Of a stretch of 64,000 nucleotides of DNA, positions 27,635 to 36,685 are shown one piece after another (the first letter of the stretch is position 1; each line of letters opens with the position of its first letter). The DNA comes from CATQGW01 sp965242565 (GTDB lineage: Bacteria; Chloroflexota; Dehalococcoidia; Bin125), in the NCBI GenBank assembly GCA_965242565.1, contig OZ251457.1, positions 1,364,001 through 1,428,000 on the forward strand, written 5' to 3'. The notes below the pieces were generated by a model that had not been told where the DNA came from, ran no database searches, and worked only from the letters and a program-made list of their open reading frames with translations. A program made the translations under genes and the position numbers.

Positions 27635-27710
27635 GATCGATCTCCCCGGCGCGGAAATTGATCACGCGCCTACGCCAATTGATCGTCAATGTAGCCCGCC
27701 GGCTGCAAAG

Positions 27711-28745
27711 GTGTCAACATACCGCCGGACCCGCGCCATCCCCGTTATGGCATCCCTCGCAGCGCTCGCGCTGCTTATGTTCGCCGCCTGCGCGCAGCCG
27801 GCCCAAGACGCCGACCAACGCGCCGATCCAAGCGCCAACGGGAACGCCGATCCCTGGCTTGCCGGCGCGCCCGCCGACGCCGCCTGGCTGCCCGTGCTCG
27901 CCACCCGCGACCTCGCCGTCGGCGTCGCCCGCGTCGCTTTCACCCTTGAAGGCGGCGACCAGGACGCCCCGCCGCCGCGCGTCCGCGCCGACCTCTACGA
28001 CCTCGCCGCCGACCGCGAACGCCCCGTCGCCTCCCAGTACGCCCGCTTCGTCGAATTCGTCTCAAGCGACAGCAGCGCCGCCCAATCGACGCCGTTCCAG
28101 CCCCACGGCCACGAGGGCGGCTTCAGCGTCTCCGACGAGCTGCCCGCCGTCGGGCGCGGCGTCTACATCGTGCCCGTCCGTCTGCCGCGCCCCGGCGAGT
28201 GGGGCATCGCCTTCGATATCGACGACGGCGAGCAGCGCGCGCAGCTGCGCTTCCGCTTCAGCGTCCGCGAGCGCCCCGCCGCGCCCGCCAAGGGCGACCC
28301 CGCGCCCGCCTCAGCTACCCGCAGCCTGGCCGATGCGCCGCTCGCCCAACTCAGCTCCGACCCCAACCCCGAACCCGCCCTCTACCAGCTCAGCCTGGCC
28401 GACGCGCTCGCCCTGCGCCGCCCGCTGCTGCTCGTCTTCGCCACCCCGGCCTTCTGCCACTCCCGCGCCTGCGCGCCCATGCTCGAGGTCGTCAAAACCG
28501 TCTGGCGCGCCCGCGCCGCCGAGCTCATCGCCCTCCACATCGAGGTCTTCGAGAACCCCCATCAACCCGACCAACTCCGCGAAGCCCCCGCCTTCATCGA
28601 GTGGAACCTCCCCAGCGAGCCGTGGATGTTCGTAATCGATCACCAGTCCCGCATCTACACCGCCTACGAAGGCGCCGCCACCGAAGCCGAACTCACCCAG
28701 GACATCGACGAAGCCCTGGCCCTCTGGCGCGCCCAAACTAACTAA
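27711..28745 (+). CDS. Putative lipoprotein with thioredoxin-like domain
   Basis: I favour the GTG at 27711 because it gives a signal peptide with a basic start (YRRTR) before the hydrophobic stretch LAALALLMFAAC, a lipobox with the cysteine as first mature residue. The mature part has an Ig-like domain (about residues 50-180) and a C-terminal thioredoxin-like domain: LLLVFATPAFCHSRACAPML (C-x4-C rather than C-x2-C) and EWNLPSEPWMFVIDHQSRI. Anchored outside the membrane. Spacing of the cysteines is odd, so redox activity is uncertain. Confidence 0.72.
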   Translation: MSTYRRTRAIPVMASLAALALLMFAACAQPAQDADQRADPSANGNADPWLAGAPADAAWLPVLATRDLAVGVARVAFTLEGGDQDAPPPRVRADLYDLAADRERPVASQYARFVEFVSSDSSAAQSTPFQPHGHEGGFSVSDELPAVGRGVYIVPVRLPRPGEWGIAFDIDDGEQRAQLRFRFSVRERPAAPAKGDPAPASATRSLADAPLAQLSSDPNPEPALYQLSLADALALRRPLLLVFATPAFCHSRACAPMLEVVKTVWRARAAELIALHIEVFENPHQPDQLREAPAFIEWNLPSEPWMFVIDHQSRIYTAYEGAATEAELTQDIDEALALWRAQTN

Positions 28746-28804
28746 CCCCGCCGCCCTCCACAATCCCCCTCCCCGCTACCATCCCCTCAGAGAGGACCCC
28801 CCGC

Positions 28805-29680
28805 ATGCCCCTCGCACGCGCCGAACGCGCGCAACTCCGCCAGCAGCTCGAAGCCGTTGCCGGACCGATCAAAATCGACTACTTCCACCAGAGCAAGCGC
28901 CAGGTGCTCGTGCCCAGCCGACCGCCGCGCCCCACCTGCGAACTCGCCCTCGAGCTCTACACCGAAATCGCCGAACTCTCAGACAAGATCACGCTCAACG
29001 TCTACGAGCACGAAGACGAACCCGCGCTCGCCGAAAAGCGCGGCGCGCAGGAGCCGCCCTGCGCCGTCGTGCGCGGCGAACTCAACCGCCCGCTGCGCAT
29101 GTACGGCGTGCCCAACGGACATGTCTTCGTCGCCTTCGTCCGCGCCCTCGTGCTCGCTTCCACCCGCGCCGGCAAGCCCGCCGCCCAGCTGAAGCGCGCG
29201 CTCGGCAAACTGCGCCGCCCCAGCCGCCTCAGCCTCTTCGCCGCCGCCGCCGACCCCAACAGCGGACAGGCCGCCCTCGCCTGCTGGGCCACCTCCCTGC
29301 TCTCGCCCAAACTTCAGACCGATGTCTTCGCCGTCGAAGAACACGCCGCCGCCGCCCAGCGCGCCGGCGTCGCCGCGCTGCCCACCGCCGTGATCGACGA
29401 CGAATACCCCGTCGCCGGCATCGTCGATCCGATCGAGCTGGCGCAATACATCGGCCTGATCCAGGCCCGCCCCAGCCGCGCCCGGCTCAATCCGCCCCAG
29501 CCCCAGCCCGGCTCGCTCAGCGGCTGGCGTCCCCCGCCGCAGCAGCAGCCCGCGCACCGCCACCCCGAGCCGAGCGCGCCCGACCCCATCGCCCAGGCCG
29601 CCGGACGCGCCCGCGAAGCCGCCGCCACCCCCGAAGGCATGCGCCGCACCGCCGGCGGACTAATCATCCCCGACCGCTAA
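28805..29680 (+). CDS. Protein disulfide oxidoreductase-like double thioredoxin fold without CxxC
   Basis: A 291-residue protein. Residues 20-110 follow the first half of archaeal/bacterial PDO/glutaredoxin-like proteins (CELALELYTEIAELSDKITL, RPLRMYGVPNGHVFVAFVRA). Residues 135-225 follow the second half (SLFAAAADPNSGQ, GVAALPTAVIDDEYPVAGIV). Neither half keeps a CxxC: the first has PTCE with one cysteine and the second has none. The C-terminal 60 residues are Pro/Gln-rich and probably disordered. Likely a non-redox descendant, perhaps a scaffold or ligand-binding protein. Confidence 0.65.
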   Translation: MPLARAERAQLRQQLEAVAGPIKIDYFHQSKRQVLVPSRPPRPTCELALELYTEIAELSDKITLNVYEHEDEPALAEKRGAQEPPCAVVRGELNRPLRMYGVPNGHVFVAFVRALVLASTRAGKPAAQLKRALGKLRRPSRLSLFAAAADPNSGQAALACWATSLLSPKLQTDVFAVEEHAAAAQRAGVAALPTAVIDDEYPVAGIVDPIELAQYIGLIQARPSRARLNPPQPQPGSLSGWRPPPQQQPAHRHPEPSAPDPIAQAAGRAREAAATPEGMRRTAGGLIIPDR

Positions 29681-29773
29681 CCCGCCGCTCACCCGCTGGC
29701 ATCGCAGCCCGCACGCCTGTACGATCCGCTCGACGCGACCTGCGCGATGCCGCCTGCACGAAAGGCCGAGGCA

Positions 29774-30331
29774 ATGAGCACCGAACTGAGCACCGAACAC
29801 GGCTGGATCGATACCCCGCTCGGCGTCCTCTACTTCCAGACCGAACACGGCGTCCTGCAAGAAGCCGGCTTCGTCGATGTCTGGCGGCGCGAGACGCTCG
29901 ACGGCGAGGCCGACGACACGCCCCAACTCTCCCGCGCCGCCCGCGATATCCGCGACGCGCTGCGGCGCTACTTCGAGGGCGAGATCAGCGCGCTCGACGG
30001 CATCGCGCTCGAACTGCGCGGCACCCCCTTCCAGCGCGCCGTCTGGCAGGCCATCCGCGAAATCCCCGCCGGGCGCACCGCCTCCTACCGCGACATCGCC
30101 CGCGCCGTCGGACGCCCCGCCGCCGTCCGCGCCGTCGGCACCGCCACCGGGCGCAACCCCGCCGGCATCGCCGTCCCCTGCCACCGCGTGGTCCGCTCCG
30201 ACGGCTCGCTCGGCGGCTACGGCGGCGGACTCGACCGCAAACAATGGTTCCTCGACCACGAACGCGCCCACACCGGGCAAGTCGTCGGGCGGGCGACCAA
30301 ACGGGCAACCAGGCAGGAGACCACAGCATGA
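29774..30331 (+). CDS. ogt: Methylated-DNA--protein-cysteine methyltransferase
   Basis: The start MSTELSTEHGW follows GAGGCA; an upstream in-frame methionine nine codons earlier has poorer context. The 185-residue product has the DNA-binding helix PFQRAVWQAIREIPAGRTASY and the active-site IAVPCHRVV (cysteine acceptor in PCHRV), then the SLGGYGGGLDRKQWFLDHE end. It removes O6-alkyl groups from guanine by one-time transfer to its cysteine. Its stop overlaps the next start (ATGA). Confidence 0.93.
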   Translation: MSTELSTEHGWIDTPLGVLYFQTEHGVLQEAGFVDVWRRETLDGEADDTPQLSRAARDIRDALRRYFEGEISALDGIALELRGTPFQRAVWQAIREIPAGRTASYRDIARAVGRPAAVRAVGTATGRNPAGIAVPCHRVVRSDGSLGGYGGGLDRKQWFLDHERAHTGQVVGRATKRATRQETTA

Positions 30332-30714
30332 GCAGCCTCACCAACCCCGAGATCGCCCCAAACATCGCTCAGGCCCTGGCCAACGACCTCGTGATCGATA
30401 TCACCACCGCCGGCCGCGCCAGCGGACAGCCCCGCCGAATCGAAATCTGGTACCACGTAGTCGACGGCCGCTACTACATCACCGGACGCCCCGGACCTCG
30501 CTCCTGGTACGCCAACGTCCTCGCCAACCCCGAGATCACCTTCCACCTCAAGGAATCAGCCCAGGCCGATCTCCCGGCCACCGCCCATCCCATCACCGAC
30601 GCCGACGAAAAACGCCGCGTCTTCCTCAATGCCCCCAAGCTCGCCGACTACATCAACGAGCAAAACGTCGAAGAGTGGGTCACCGCCAGCCCCCTCATCG
30701 AAATCGCCTTCTAA
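30328..30714 (+). CDS. Deazaflavin (F420)-dependent nitroreductase-family protein
   Basis: A 128-residue product beginning at the ATG that overlaps the ogt stop. IDITTAGRASGQPRRIEIWY and GRYYITGRPGPRSWYANVLA are the split-barrel signatures of the DDN/DUF385 family, which binds F420. The LIEIAF ending is intact. It may reduce a small molecule; translation is coupled to ogt. Confidence 0.8.
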   Translation: MSSLTNPEIAPNIAQALANDLVIDITTAGRASGQPRRIEIWYHVVDGRYYITGRPGPRSWYANVLANPEITFHLKESAQADLPATAHPITDADEKRRVFLNAPKLADYINEQNVEEWVTASPLIEIAF

Positions 30715-30881
30715 CCGCCGCCTCCACATACCACCGCTCCCACCACCTTCCCCCCGCCATGCCCGCGCCTCTCTCCCCTACACCGTCATACCCGCGCTTG
30801 CCGCGGGTATCTCGACGAGAACAGCACCATCGTTGCACCGCGCCACCCCATCACAGTTGCCCTCGTCACTTTCGCCCCCTC

Positions 30882-31032
30882 CGTCGCCCCAGACTTGATC
30901 TGGGGGCCAAACCCAACGCTGTGCGCAGCGCGAGATCCCGAGCCGTCCCGCCAACGCCGTTCGCGGGGCTGCTCGGTGCGCTGTACCACGAACGGCCGCC
31001 GTATAGGCCCCAGATCAAAGTCTGGGGCGACG
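30882..31032 (-). repeat. Composite palindromic element, 151 bp (reverse orientation)
   Basis: Bounded by CGTCGCCCCAGACTTGATCT followed by GGGG and, at the other end, by the inverse AGATCAAAGTCTGGGGCGAC (one extra A in the loop). The inside starts with AAACCCAACGC and ends with GCCGTATAGG, so this is the reverse orientation of the element. A short CGTCATACCCGCGCTTGCCG palindrome lies just before it at about 30783-30815. Confidence 0.85.
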
Positions 31033-31096
31033 GAAAAGGGCGCAGCTTGCCAGCAAGCCGCCACCCTCAACCCGCAGGCGTACACTTACCCTCATA

Positions 31097-33247
31097 ATGA
31101 CCACCTCGGAAACCGCCGCCGAAACTGCCGCCGGAACCGCTTGGTCCGAAGACCCCGCAGGCCGCTCGCTGGCCCAAGTCCGCGTCGACATCGACGACGG
31201 CCCGCAACTGCTGCTCGGACGCGCCGGCCCCGTCCGCGCGCGCCGCGAGCTCGAATCGCGCACCCTCACCGAGCTCCGCGACCGTGTGCTCGCCGCCGAG
31301 CGCCAACTCGGCGAACCCGCCCGTCTGCGCTGGCGAATCGACGAGCGCAGCGCGCTCAGCGCCGACGACATCCGCCCCATCGACGAGCCGCTCCCCTGGC
31401 AGCGCATGGAACCCTACGGCCACAGGCAGTGGGGCTGGGAGGGCCACCGCCCGCACCGCGCCGACCGCTGGTCCCGCGGCAACGCCGGCGAAGTCTTCCC
31501 CGGCGTCATGACGCCGCTCACCTGGTCTCTGACCGGCGCCGCGCTCGACCGCGGCTTCGCCGCTCCCTGGGGGCGAATGGCCGCCGGCCGACGCTTCGTC
31601 GCCCTCTTCGACGGCTACATCTACTTCAACTTCGGCCTCATCATCGAACTGCTGCACGACACGCTCGGCATGCGCACCGGCGACTTCCTGCTCACCGTCG
31701 GCGGCCCCGAAGCCGCGCAGCGCGACCCCACCCTTCCCTCGGAACCCGACCGCCCCAGCTACCGACGCCTGCTGCTCAGCCTGCCCTTCCTCACCTGGCG
31801 CGCCGCCGTCCAGCGCTGGCTCCCCATCCGCTGGCGCACCGAGCGCAAGCACGCCCTCCGGCGCCGCGACGCCCTCCGCGCGATCGACCCCGGCGCCGCA
31901 TCCGACCGCCGGATCATGCGCGCGCTGCTCGACTCCGGTGAATTCTCCGCACGCTTCGTCGAATTCCTCATGCAGTGCCAGAGCGCCGCTTTCGGACAAA
32001 TCCAGTTCCTCCTCTGGCTCTCCGAAGCCTGGCTCGGCGACCGCTCATTCGCCCTCCGCCTACTCCAGGGACTGCCCAACGTGCTCACCGCCCAAAGCAA
32101 CATCGAACTCTGGCGACTCGCCCAACGCGCCGCCGCCCACCCCGCCGCCGCCGCCCGCGTCGCCGAAACCCGGCCCGACCAACTGCTCGACACCCTCGCC
32201 GACCACGCCGAAACCGCCTGGCTCGCCGACGCCCTCAACGAATTCCTCGCCGACCACGGCCACCGCACCACCGCCGAACTCGAACTCTCCACCCCCCGCT
32301 GGGTCGAACAACCCGCGCCGCTGCTCGCCATCTTCCGCGAGTACGTCCTCCACCCCCAACAGACCAGCCCCGAACGCCTGCGCGAGCGCCAAATCGCCGA
32401 CCGCCGCGCCGCCCAGAACGAAGCCCGCGACGCTCTCACCGTCCGCCCCCTTGAACGCCTCCTGCCGGCGCGCTGGCTCTTCTACCGCCTCGTCGTCCAC
32501 GATGCCCAGGCCCTCCAGCCGCTGCGCGAAAACCCCAAATACGTCCTCATGCAAATCACCCTCGAACAGCGCCGCCTCTACCTACAGCTCGGCGAGCGCT
32601 GGACGCGCAACGGCGCGCTCGACGCGCCCAACGATGTTTTCTGGCTGCTCGGCGACGAAGCCCAAGCGCTCGCACGCAAATCGCCCGAACCCGCGCTCCG
32701 CGCCCGCATCCGCAGCCGTGTCCGACGCCGCCGCCGTCAGTACGACCAGTGGACCGCGCAACCGCCCCCGCCGCTCCGCGACCGCCACGGCCAGCCCATC
32801 GAAGACCCCGCAGGCCCACTACCAGCCGCGCCCGCCGCCCAACCCGGCCCGACCGCAGAACCAACCCCGCAGCCTCAATCCGAGACCGAGGCGGCAGCCC
32901 AGCACACTCAGCCCGAGCGCGAAGCCCTCGTCTTGCGCGGCATCGCCGCCTCCGCCGGCCGCGCCCGCGGCCGCGCCCGCGTCGCCGCCTCTCCCGAAGA
33001 AGGCCGACAGCTCATCGCCGGCGAAATCCTCGTCGCACGCTTCACCGACCCCGGCTGGACGCCCATCTTCCCCCTCGCCGCCGCCGTCGTCACCGAAATC
33101 GGCGGCATGCTCTCCCACGGCGCCGTCGTCGCCCGCGAATACGGCATCCCCGCCGTCGTCAACGTCCCCCGAGTCACCGCCGCCCTCCAAACCGGCGACC
33201 TCATCGAAGTCGACGGCTCCACCGGCCAAATCCGCACCCTCCCCTGA
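31097..33247 (+). CDS. PEP-utilising-enzyme swivelling-domain protein lacking ATP-grasp
   Basis: A 716-residue protein. The last 105 residues form a phosphohistidine swivelling domain: GIAASAGRARGRARVAASPEEG, ILVARFTDPGWTPIFPLAAA and IGGMLSHGAVVAREYGIPAV with the phosphorylatable histidine. The preceding 600 residues are helical and Arg-rich, have the ADHGHRTTAELELSTPRW-like block of PEP-synthase middle regions (here FLADHGHRTTAELELSTPRW), and show no N-terminal ATP-grasp domain. It may need a partner for ATP or PEP chemistry, or transfer phosphate only from another protein. Confidence 0.75.
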   Translation: MTTSETAAETAAGTAWSEDPAGRSLAQVRVDIDDGPQLLLGRAGPVRARRELESRTLTELRDRVLAAERQLGEPARLRWRIDERSALSADDIRPIDEPLPWQRMEPYGHRQWGWEGHRPHRADRWSRGNAGEVFPGVMTPLTWSLTGAALDRGFAAPWGRMAAGRRFVALFDGYIYFNFGLIIELLHDTLGMRTGDFLLTVGGPEAAQRDPTLPSEPDRPSYRRLLLSLPFLTWRAAVQRWLPIRWRTERKHALRRRDALRAIDPGAASDRRIMRALLDSGEFSARFVEFLMQCQSAAFGQIQFLLWLSEAWLGDRSFALRLLQGLPNVLTAQSNIELWRLAQRAAAHPAAAARVAETRPDQLLDTLADHAETAWLADALNEFLADHGHRTTAELELSTPRWVEQPAPLLAIFREYVLHPQQTSPERLRERQIADRRAAQNEARDALTVRPLERLLPARWLFYRLVVHDAQALQPLRENPKYVLMQITLEQRRLYLQLGERWTRNGALDAPNDVFWLLGDEAQALARKSPEPALRARIRSRVRRRRRQYDQWTAQPPPPLRDRHGQPIEDPAGPLPAAPAAQPGPTAEPTPQPQSETEAAAQHTQPEREALVLRGIAASAGRARGRARVAASPEEGRQLIAGEILVARFTDPGWTPIFPLAAAVVTEIGGMLSHGAVVAREYGIPAVVNVPRVTAALQTGDLIEVDGSTGQIRTLP

Positions 33248-33855
33248 CCCTTCCGCCCGCCATTCCCGCCCCCGAGCGGGAGTCTCCCCGCGCACCCTCC
33301 ACCCTCGCATCCCCAGGATCCGTCGCCCCAGACTTGATCTGGGGCCCATACGGCGGTCGGCGGCGGGACCAAGCCTAGAGCGGCCCGCGCACGCTCGTTG
33401 GCAGGACTACTCGGGGACTCCGGCGCTGCGCACGACGTTGGGTTTGGGTTCCAGATCAAGTCTGGAACGACGGAAAGGGCCCGCGAACGATGTCAGCGGA
33501 CGGCTCGAGGACTCCGGCGCTGCGCACAACGTTGGGTTTGGGCCCCAGATCAAGTCTGGGGCGACGGAAAAAGAGGCCGGAACGAGGGGCGGAGGCAGGC
33601 TCGTGACAGATTCCCGCTCGGGGCGGGAATGACGGGAGACAGGGCGGGAATGACGGGAGACAGGGCGGGAATGACGGGAGACAGGGCGGGAATGGCGGAG
33701 GGTGGTGGGGTACGGCGTTGGGTGCTGCTCACGGCGAGATACCCCCGTTCAGGCCGGGGGCAGGCTCCGCGGCAAGCGCGGGTATGACGGAAGGGGGGCG
33801 GGAACAACAGAAACAGGGGAGCGCCAAGACACTCCCGACCAGACCCAACCGCGCC
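33248..33855. repeat. Palindromic repeat region with 152-bp composite element and 21-bp array
   Basis: Contains a GTCATTCCCGCC-type palindrome (about 33262-33285), a complete composite element in forward orientation at 33321-33472, and a second right-end arm at about 33536-33565. A direct-repeat run at 33621-33697 has a 21-bp unit (GCGGGAATGACGGGAGACAG plus G), and a long-form CGTCATACCCGC palindrome is inverted at about 33735-33790. No gene. Confidence 0.8.
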
Positions 33856-34791
33856 TTACACCAGCGGCGCAGCCGGCCCCAGCAAGCCGCGCGCCTGGCC
33901 GTCCGCCGCCAGCCCGATGTAGTCCCACATCCCCACCAGCGAAGCGTCCATCCCCCGCAGCGCAATCGTCGCCGTCTCCGTCTCCAGCTGCGCCACCAGA
34001 CCGACCAGCGACGCGATCCGCAGCTCCGCATCCGCGCCGACCTGCGCCGCGCCCTCACGCAGCCCCCGACGCATCGCCCGCCGCACCGCCCGGCCGTCGA
34101 GCGCCGCCTCCGGCGACGACGCCAGTACAATCGGCTCTTCCAGGCCCGGGACGCGCTGGATCCGCCAGACATCCTCGCCCGCCACCGTCGTCGCCGCCCC
34201 TTCCTTGCGCAGACCGTTCGCCACCAACACCAGAAAATCGACCAGCTGCGTCACCCGCTCCGGATCCGTGGGCAGCCGGTGCAGCTGGCTGCTGTCCAGC
34301 TGGTATTCGCCCATGACTTGCCCGGTAAACCGCGCCCAGTGCTGCGAGAGACCGCCCAGCACACTCATGTAGGAGCCTTCCGCGCCCGTCTTGCGCACGC
34401 CTAGCTCAATCGGAAACGCCGCCTCGCCGCGCTCGCCCTCGCCCAGCTCCCCGACCGCCTCCGCGATCCGCGCCGCCGCCACATCCGCGTCGCCGGCGTC
34501 GTCCGGCAGCCGCGCGTGCGGCGGCGTCCACACCGCCGCATCCCGCACGCCGTAGGCGTGCAGCCGCTCCTCCAGCGCCGCCTTGCGACGCTGCGTCTCC
34601 CCGTCGGCCTCCAGCGGATAGAGCGGCGCAACCGCAATCGCGCCCTCCAGCCCGTTCGCGCGACAGACCGCCTGCGCCGCGCCCGCCTCGGGCGGCGTCA
34701 CGCTGAGCTCAATGCCGTGCGCCTCGCGCAGCGCCTCCGCCGCCAGATGCGCGCCGATCCAGGTCAGCTGCCGCCGTGCGTCCATGCCCAC
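33856..34791 (-). CDS. Hypothetical protein of about 310 residues
   Basis: A soluble alpha/beta-looking protein beginning MGMDARRQLTWIGAHLAAEA (the second methionine is also possible). Blocks such as FPIELGVRKTGAEGSYMSVL and MGEYQLDSSQLHRLPTDPER look conserved but match nothing I know. No signal peptide or membrane segment. The codon use is normal for the region, and the frame is clear over its whole length, so I regard it as a real gene of unknown function. Confidence 0.6.
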   Translation of the reverse strand: MGMDARRQLTWIGAHLAAEALREAHGIELSVTPPEAGAAQAVCRANGLEGAIAVAPLYPLEADGETQRRKAALEERLHAYGVRDAAVWTPPHARLPDDAGDADVAAARIAEAVGELGEGERGEAAFPIELGVRKTGAEGSYMSVLGGLSQHWARFTGQVMGEYQLDSSQLHRLPTDPERVTQLVDFLVLVANGLRKEGAATTVAGEDVWRIQRVPGLEEPIVLASSPEAALDGRAVRRAMRRGLREGAAQVGADAELRIASLVGLVAQLETETATIALRGMDASLVGMWDYIGLAADGQARGLLGPAAPLV

Positions 34792-34893
34792 ATCCTATCC
34801 CCAGCGCTGTCTCCCGCCGGACGCCGCGTCTCTGACGGCGCGCGAGTGATAGGATCGTCGCGTACTCGCAATCGGTGGAGGAGATGTCGCTGG

Positions 34894-35103
34894 ATGCTGC
34901 TCGTGACGCGCAAAGAGCATGAAAGCCCGGAGGCGCTGATTCGGCGCTTCAACAAGATGGTGCAGCGAGACGGCGTGCTACAGGAGTCGCGCCGCCGCCG
35001 CCGCTTCATCTCGAACCGCGAAAAGCAGCGCCAGGCCGAGCGCCGCGCCGCGCGCCGCCGCCGTCGCGCCCAGCTGAAGGTGCGCCGCCGCATCCCCGTC
35101 TGA
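34894..35103 (+). CDS. rpsU: Small ribosomal subunit protein bS21
   Basis: A 69-residue, very basic protein with the bS21 signature: ESPEALIRRFNKMVQRDGVL followed by QESRRRRRFISNREKQR and an Arg-rich tail. I take the ATG of MLLVTRKEHE, with GGAGGAG about 12 nt upstream; a GTG three codons later is possible. bS21 sits at the platform of the 30S subunit near the anti-Shine-Dalgarno. It is generally missing from Actinobacteria, so its presence points to Chloroflexota over Actinobacteria. Confidence 0.88.
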   Translation: MLLVTRKEHESPEALIRRFNKMVQRDGVLQESRRRRRFISNREKQRQAERRAARRRRRAQLKVRRRIPV

Positions 35104-35163
35104 AGCTGCCCGGCTGAAGCTGCCCGGCTCATGCTGCCCGGCTCATGCTGCCCATCTGAGGCT
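35101..35163. repeat. 14-bp tandem repeat after rpsU
   Basis: Four and a half units of TGAAGCTGCCCGGC / TCATGCTGCCCGGC directly after the rpsU stop; the stop codon itself is part of the first unit. Copies 1 and 2 share TGAAG, copies 3 and 4 share TCATG. Confidence 0.85.
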
Positions 35164-35179
35164 GTTGGGCGCTCGCCGC

Positions 35180-36172
35180 TCAGTCCACCGGCTGGGGAGG
35201 TTGGAAGATGGGGCGGCGGGGGTTGGGGGCGAGGACTCTGAGGGCGTTGGGCTGGATCAGGATTTCGGTGGCGTTTTGCAGCCCGACTTCGCCGTCCATC
35301 TGGGTTTCCAGCGGAGGGGCGTTGGGGGCTTGCTGCGCAACGCGGAGGCGGCGGAAGCGGTGGTAGGTGACGCCGGGGGCGTGCTGGTGGAGGCGTCGGA
35401 GGGAGAGCGGGGCGGTGGCGAGCACGCGGAAGGGTGAGCCACGGAAGAGGACGGCGTCGAGCTGTCCGTCGACGGCGGAGGCGCGGTGGGTGAATTCGGC
35501 GACGCTGCCGAACATGCGGGTGTTGCCGATGGTGAGCAGTCCGACGTCGGCGGCGATGGGCGGGGCGTCGTCGAATTGGAGGCGCAGCTTAAGCGGTCGC
35601 TGGGCGAGGGCGACCTGGGCGCCGGCGATTCCGTAGGCGGCTTTGCCGAGCAGTCGCTTGGCGCGGGGCGCGACGCGGCGGACGGCGACGGCGTCGAGTC
35701 CGTAGCCGGCCATCAGCAGGAAGCGGCGCTCGTCGGCGAGCGAGCGGGCCAGGCCGGCGTCGATCCAGGTGGGGGGCTGAAAGAGCGCGTCGAGTTGGGC
35801 GCGGACGGCGGCGAGGGGGGTGGAGGGGATGGCGGCTTCGGCGGCCCAGACGTTGGCGGTGCCGGCGGGGATGCAGCCGAGCGGGAGCGGGGAGCCGGGC
35901 GGGATGCCCTGCATGGTGGTGTGCAGCGCGCCGTCGCCGCCGTAGGCGAAGATCGCCATGGCCTCGACGCGGTGTGCTTCGGCGGCCAGCCAGCGGGCCT
36001 GTTCGGCGCTGTGGGTTTCGACGACATGGGCGCGCAGGCCGAAGGGGTGGCAGGCCTCGGTGAAGATGTCGGCGAGGGCGGCGGCGGGCAGGGCGTGGCG
36101 GGCGCGGGGGTTGACGACGAACACGACGGCGCCGCGGGGGATTTCGGCGGAGGGCAGTCCGGGCGCGGCCAT
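35180..36172 (-). CDS. Diacylglycerol kinase/YegS-family lipid kinase
   Basis: The start MAAPGLPSAEIPRG at 36172 gives 330 residues; the open frame upstream of it is a shadow of the VOC gene. The catalytic domain has VVFVVNPRARHAL, FAYGGDGALHTTMQGI (the GGDG nucleotide loop) and PLGCIPAGTANVWAAE (G-T-x-N). The later QMDGEVGLQN corresponds to the D-G-E motif. It phosphorylates diacylglycerol or a related lipid, or a sphingoid-type base. Confidence 0.85.
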   Translation of the reverse strand: MAAPGLPSAEIPRGAVVFVVNPRARHALPAAALADIFTEACHPFGLRAHVVETHSAEQARWLAAEAHRVEAMAIFAYGGDGALHTTMQGIPPGSPLPLGCIPAGTANVWAAEAAIPSTPLAAVRAQLDALFQPPTWIDAGLARSLADERRFLLMAGYGLDAVAVRRVAPRAKRLLGKAAYGIAGAQVALAQRPLKLRLQFDDAPPIAADVGLLTIGNTRMFGSVAEFTHRASAVDGQLDAVLFRGSPFRVLATAPLSLRRLHQHAPGVTYHRFRRLRVAQQAPNAPPLETQMDGEVGLQNATEILIQPNALRVLAPNPRRPIFQPPQPVD

Positions 36173-36241
36173 GCGAGGCAGGATACGGGGCGGATGATTT
36201 CGGGGGGCGGGCGGGTGTAGGATTGCGGCGGAGGAGGGCGT

Positions 36242-36685
36242 ATGGCGCTGGGCTGGAAGCGGTTGGATCATGTCTCGATCGCGACGGAGGATCCGAAGGC
36301 GGCGGCGGCGTTCTGGGGCAAGCTGCTGGGTGGGGAGCTGGACCACTTCACGGTGTCGCCGGAGCAGGGCTTTCGGGTCTCGATGCTGCACCTGCCGAAG
36401 CGGCAGACGGGGATTGAGCTGATCGGCCCCTACGACGAGCACTCGTTCGTGCAGCGCTTTCTGAGCGAGCGCGGGCCGGGCGTGCATCACCTCACGATTG
36501 AGGTGGAGGACATCGAGCAGGCGCTGGCGCATGTGCGCGACGAGATGGGGATTGAGCCGCTCGCCGAGCCGTTCGAGGACTATGAGTGGAAGCAGTTTTT
36601 CGTGCATCCGCGCGACGCCGGCGGGGTGCTGCTGCAGTTCTACGAGTGGCTGCCGGGGCGGCGTCCGGCGGATTGGCCGGAATGA
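36242..36685 (+). CDS. VOC-family protein (methylmalonyl-CoA epimerase-like)
   Basis: A 147-residue glyoxalase-fold protein with paired beta-alpha-beta units. LDHVSIATEDPKAAAAFWGK (first metal His), GIELIGPYDEHSFVQRFL, GVHHLTIEVEDIEQALAHV (second His) and GVLLQFYEW (Glu) follow the methylmalonyl-CoA epimerase pattern. Glyoxalase or dioxygenase-type relatives are possible. The stop overlaps the next start (ATGA). Confidence 0.78.
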   Translation: MALGWKRLDHVSIATEDPKAAAAFWGKLLGGELDHFTVSPEQGFRVSMLHLPKRQTGIELIGPYDEHSFVQRFLSERGPGVHHLTIEVEDIEQALAHVRDEMGIEPLAEPFEDYEWKQFFVHPRDAGGVLLQFYEWLPGRRPADWPE

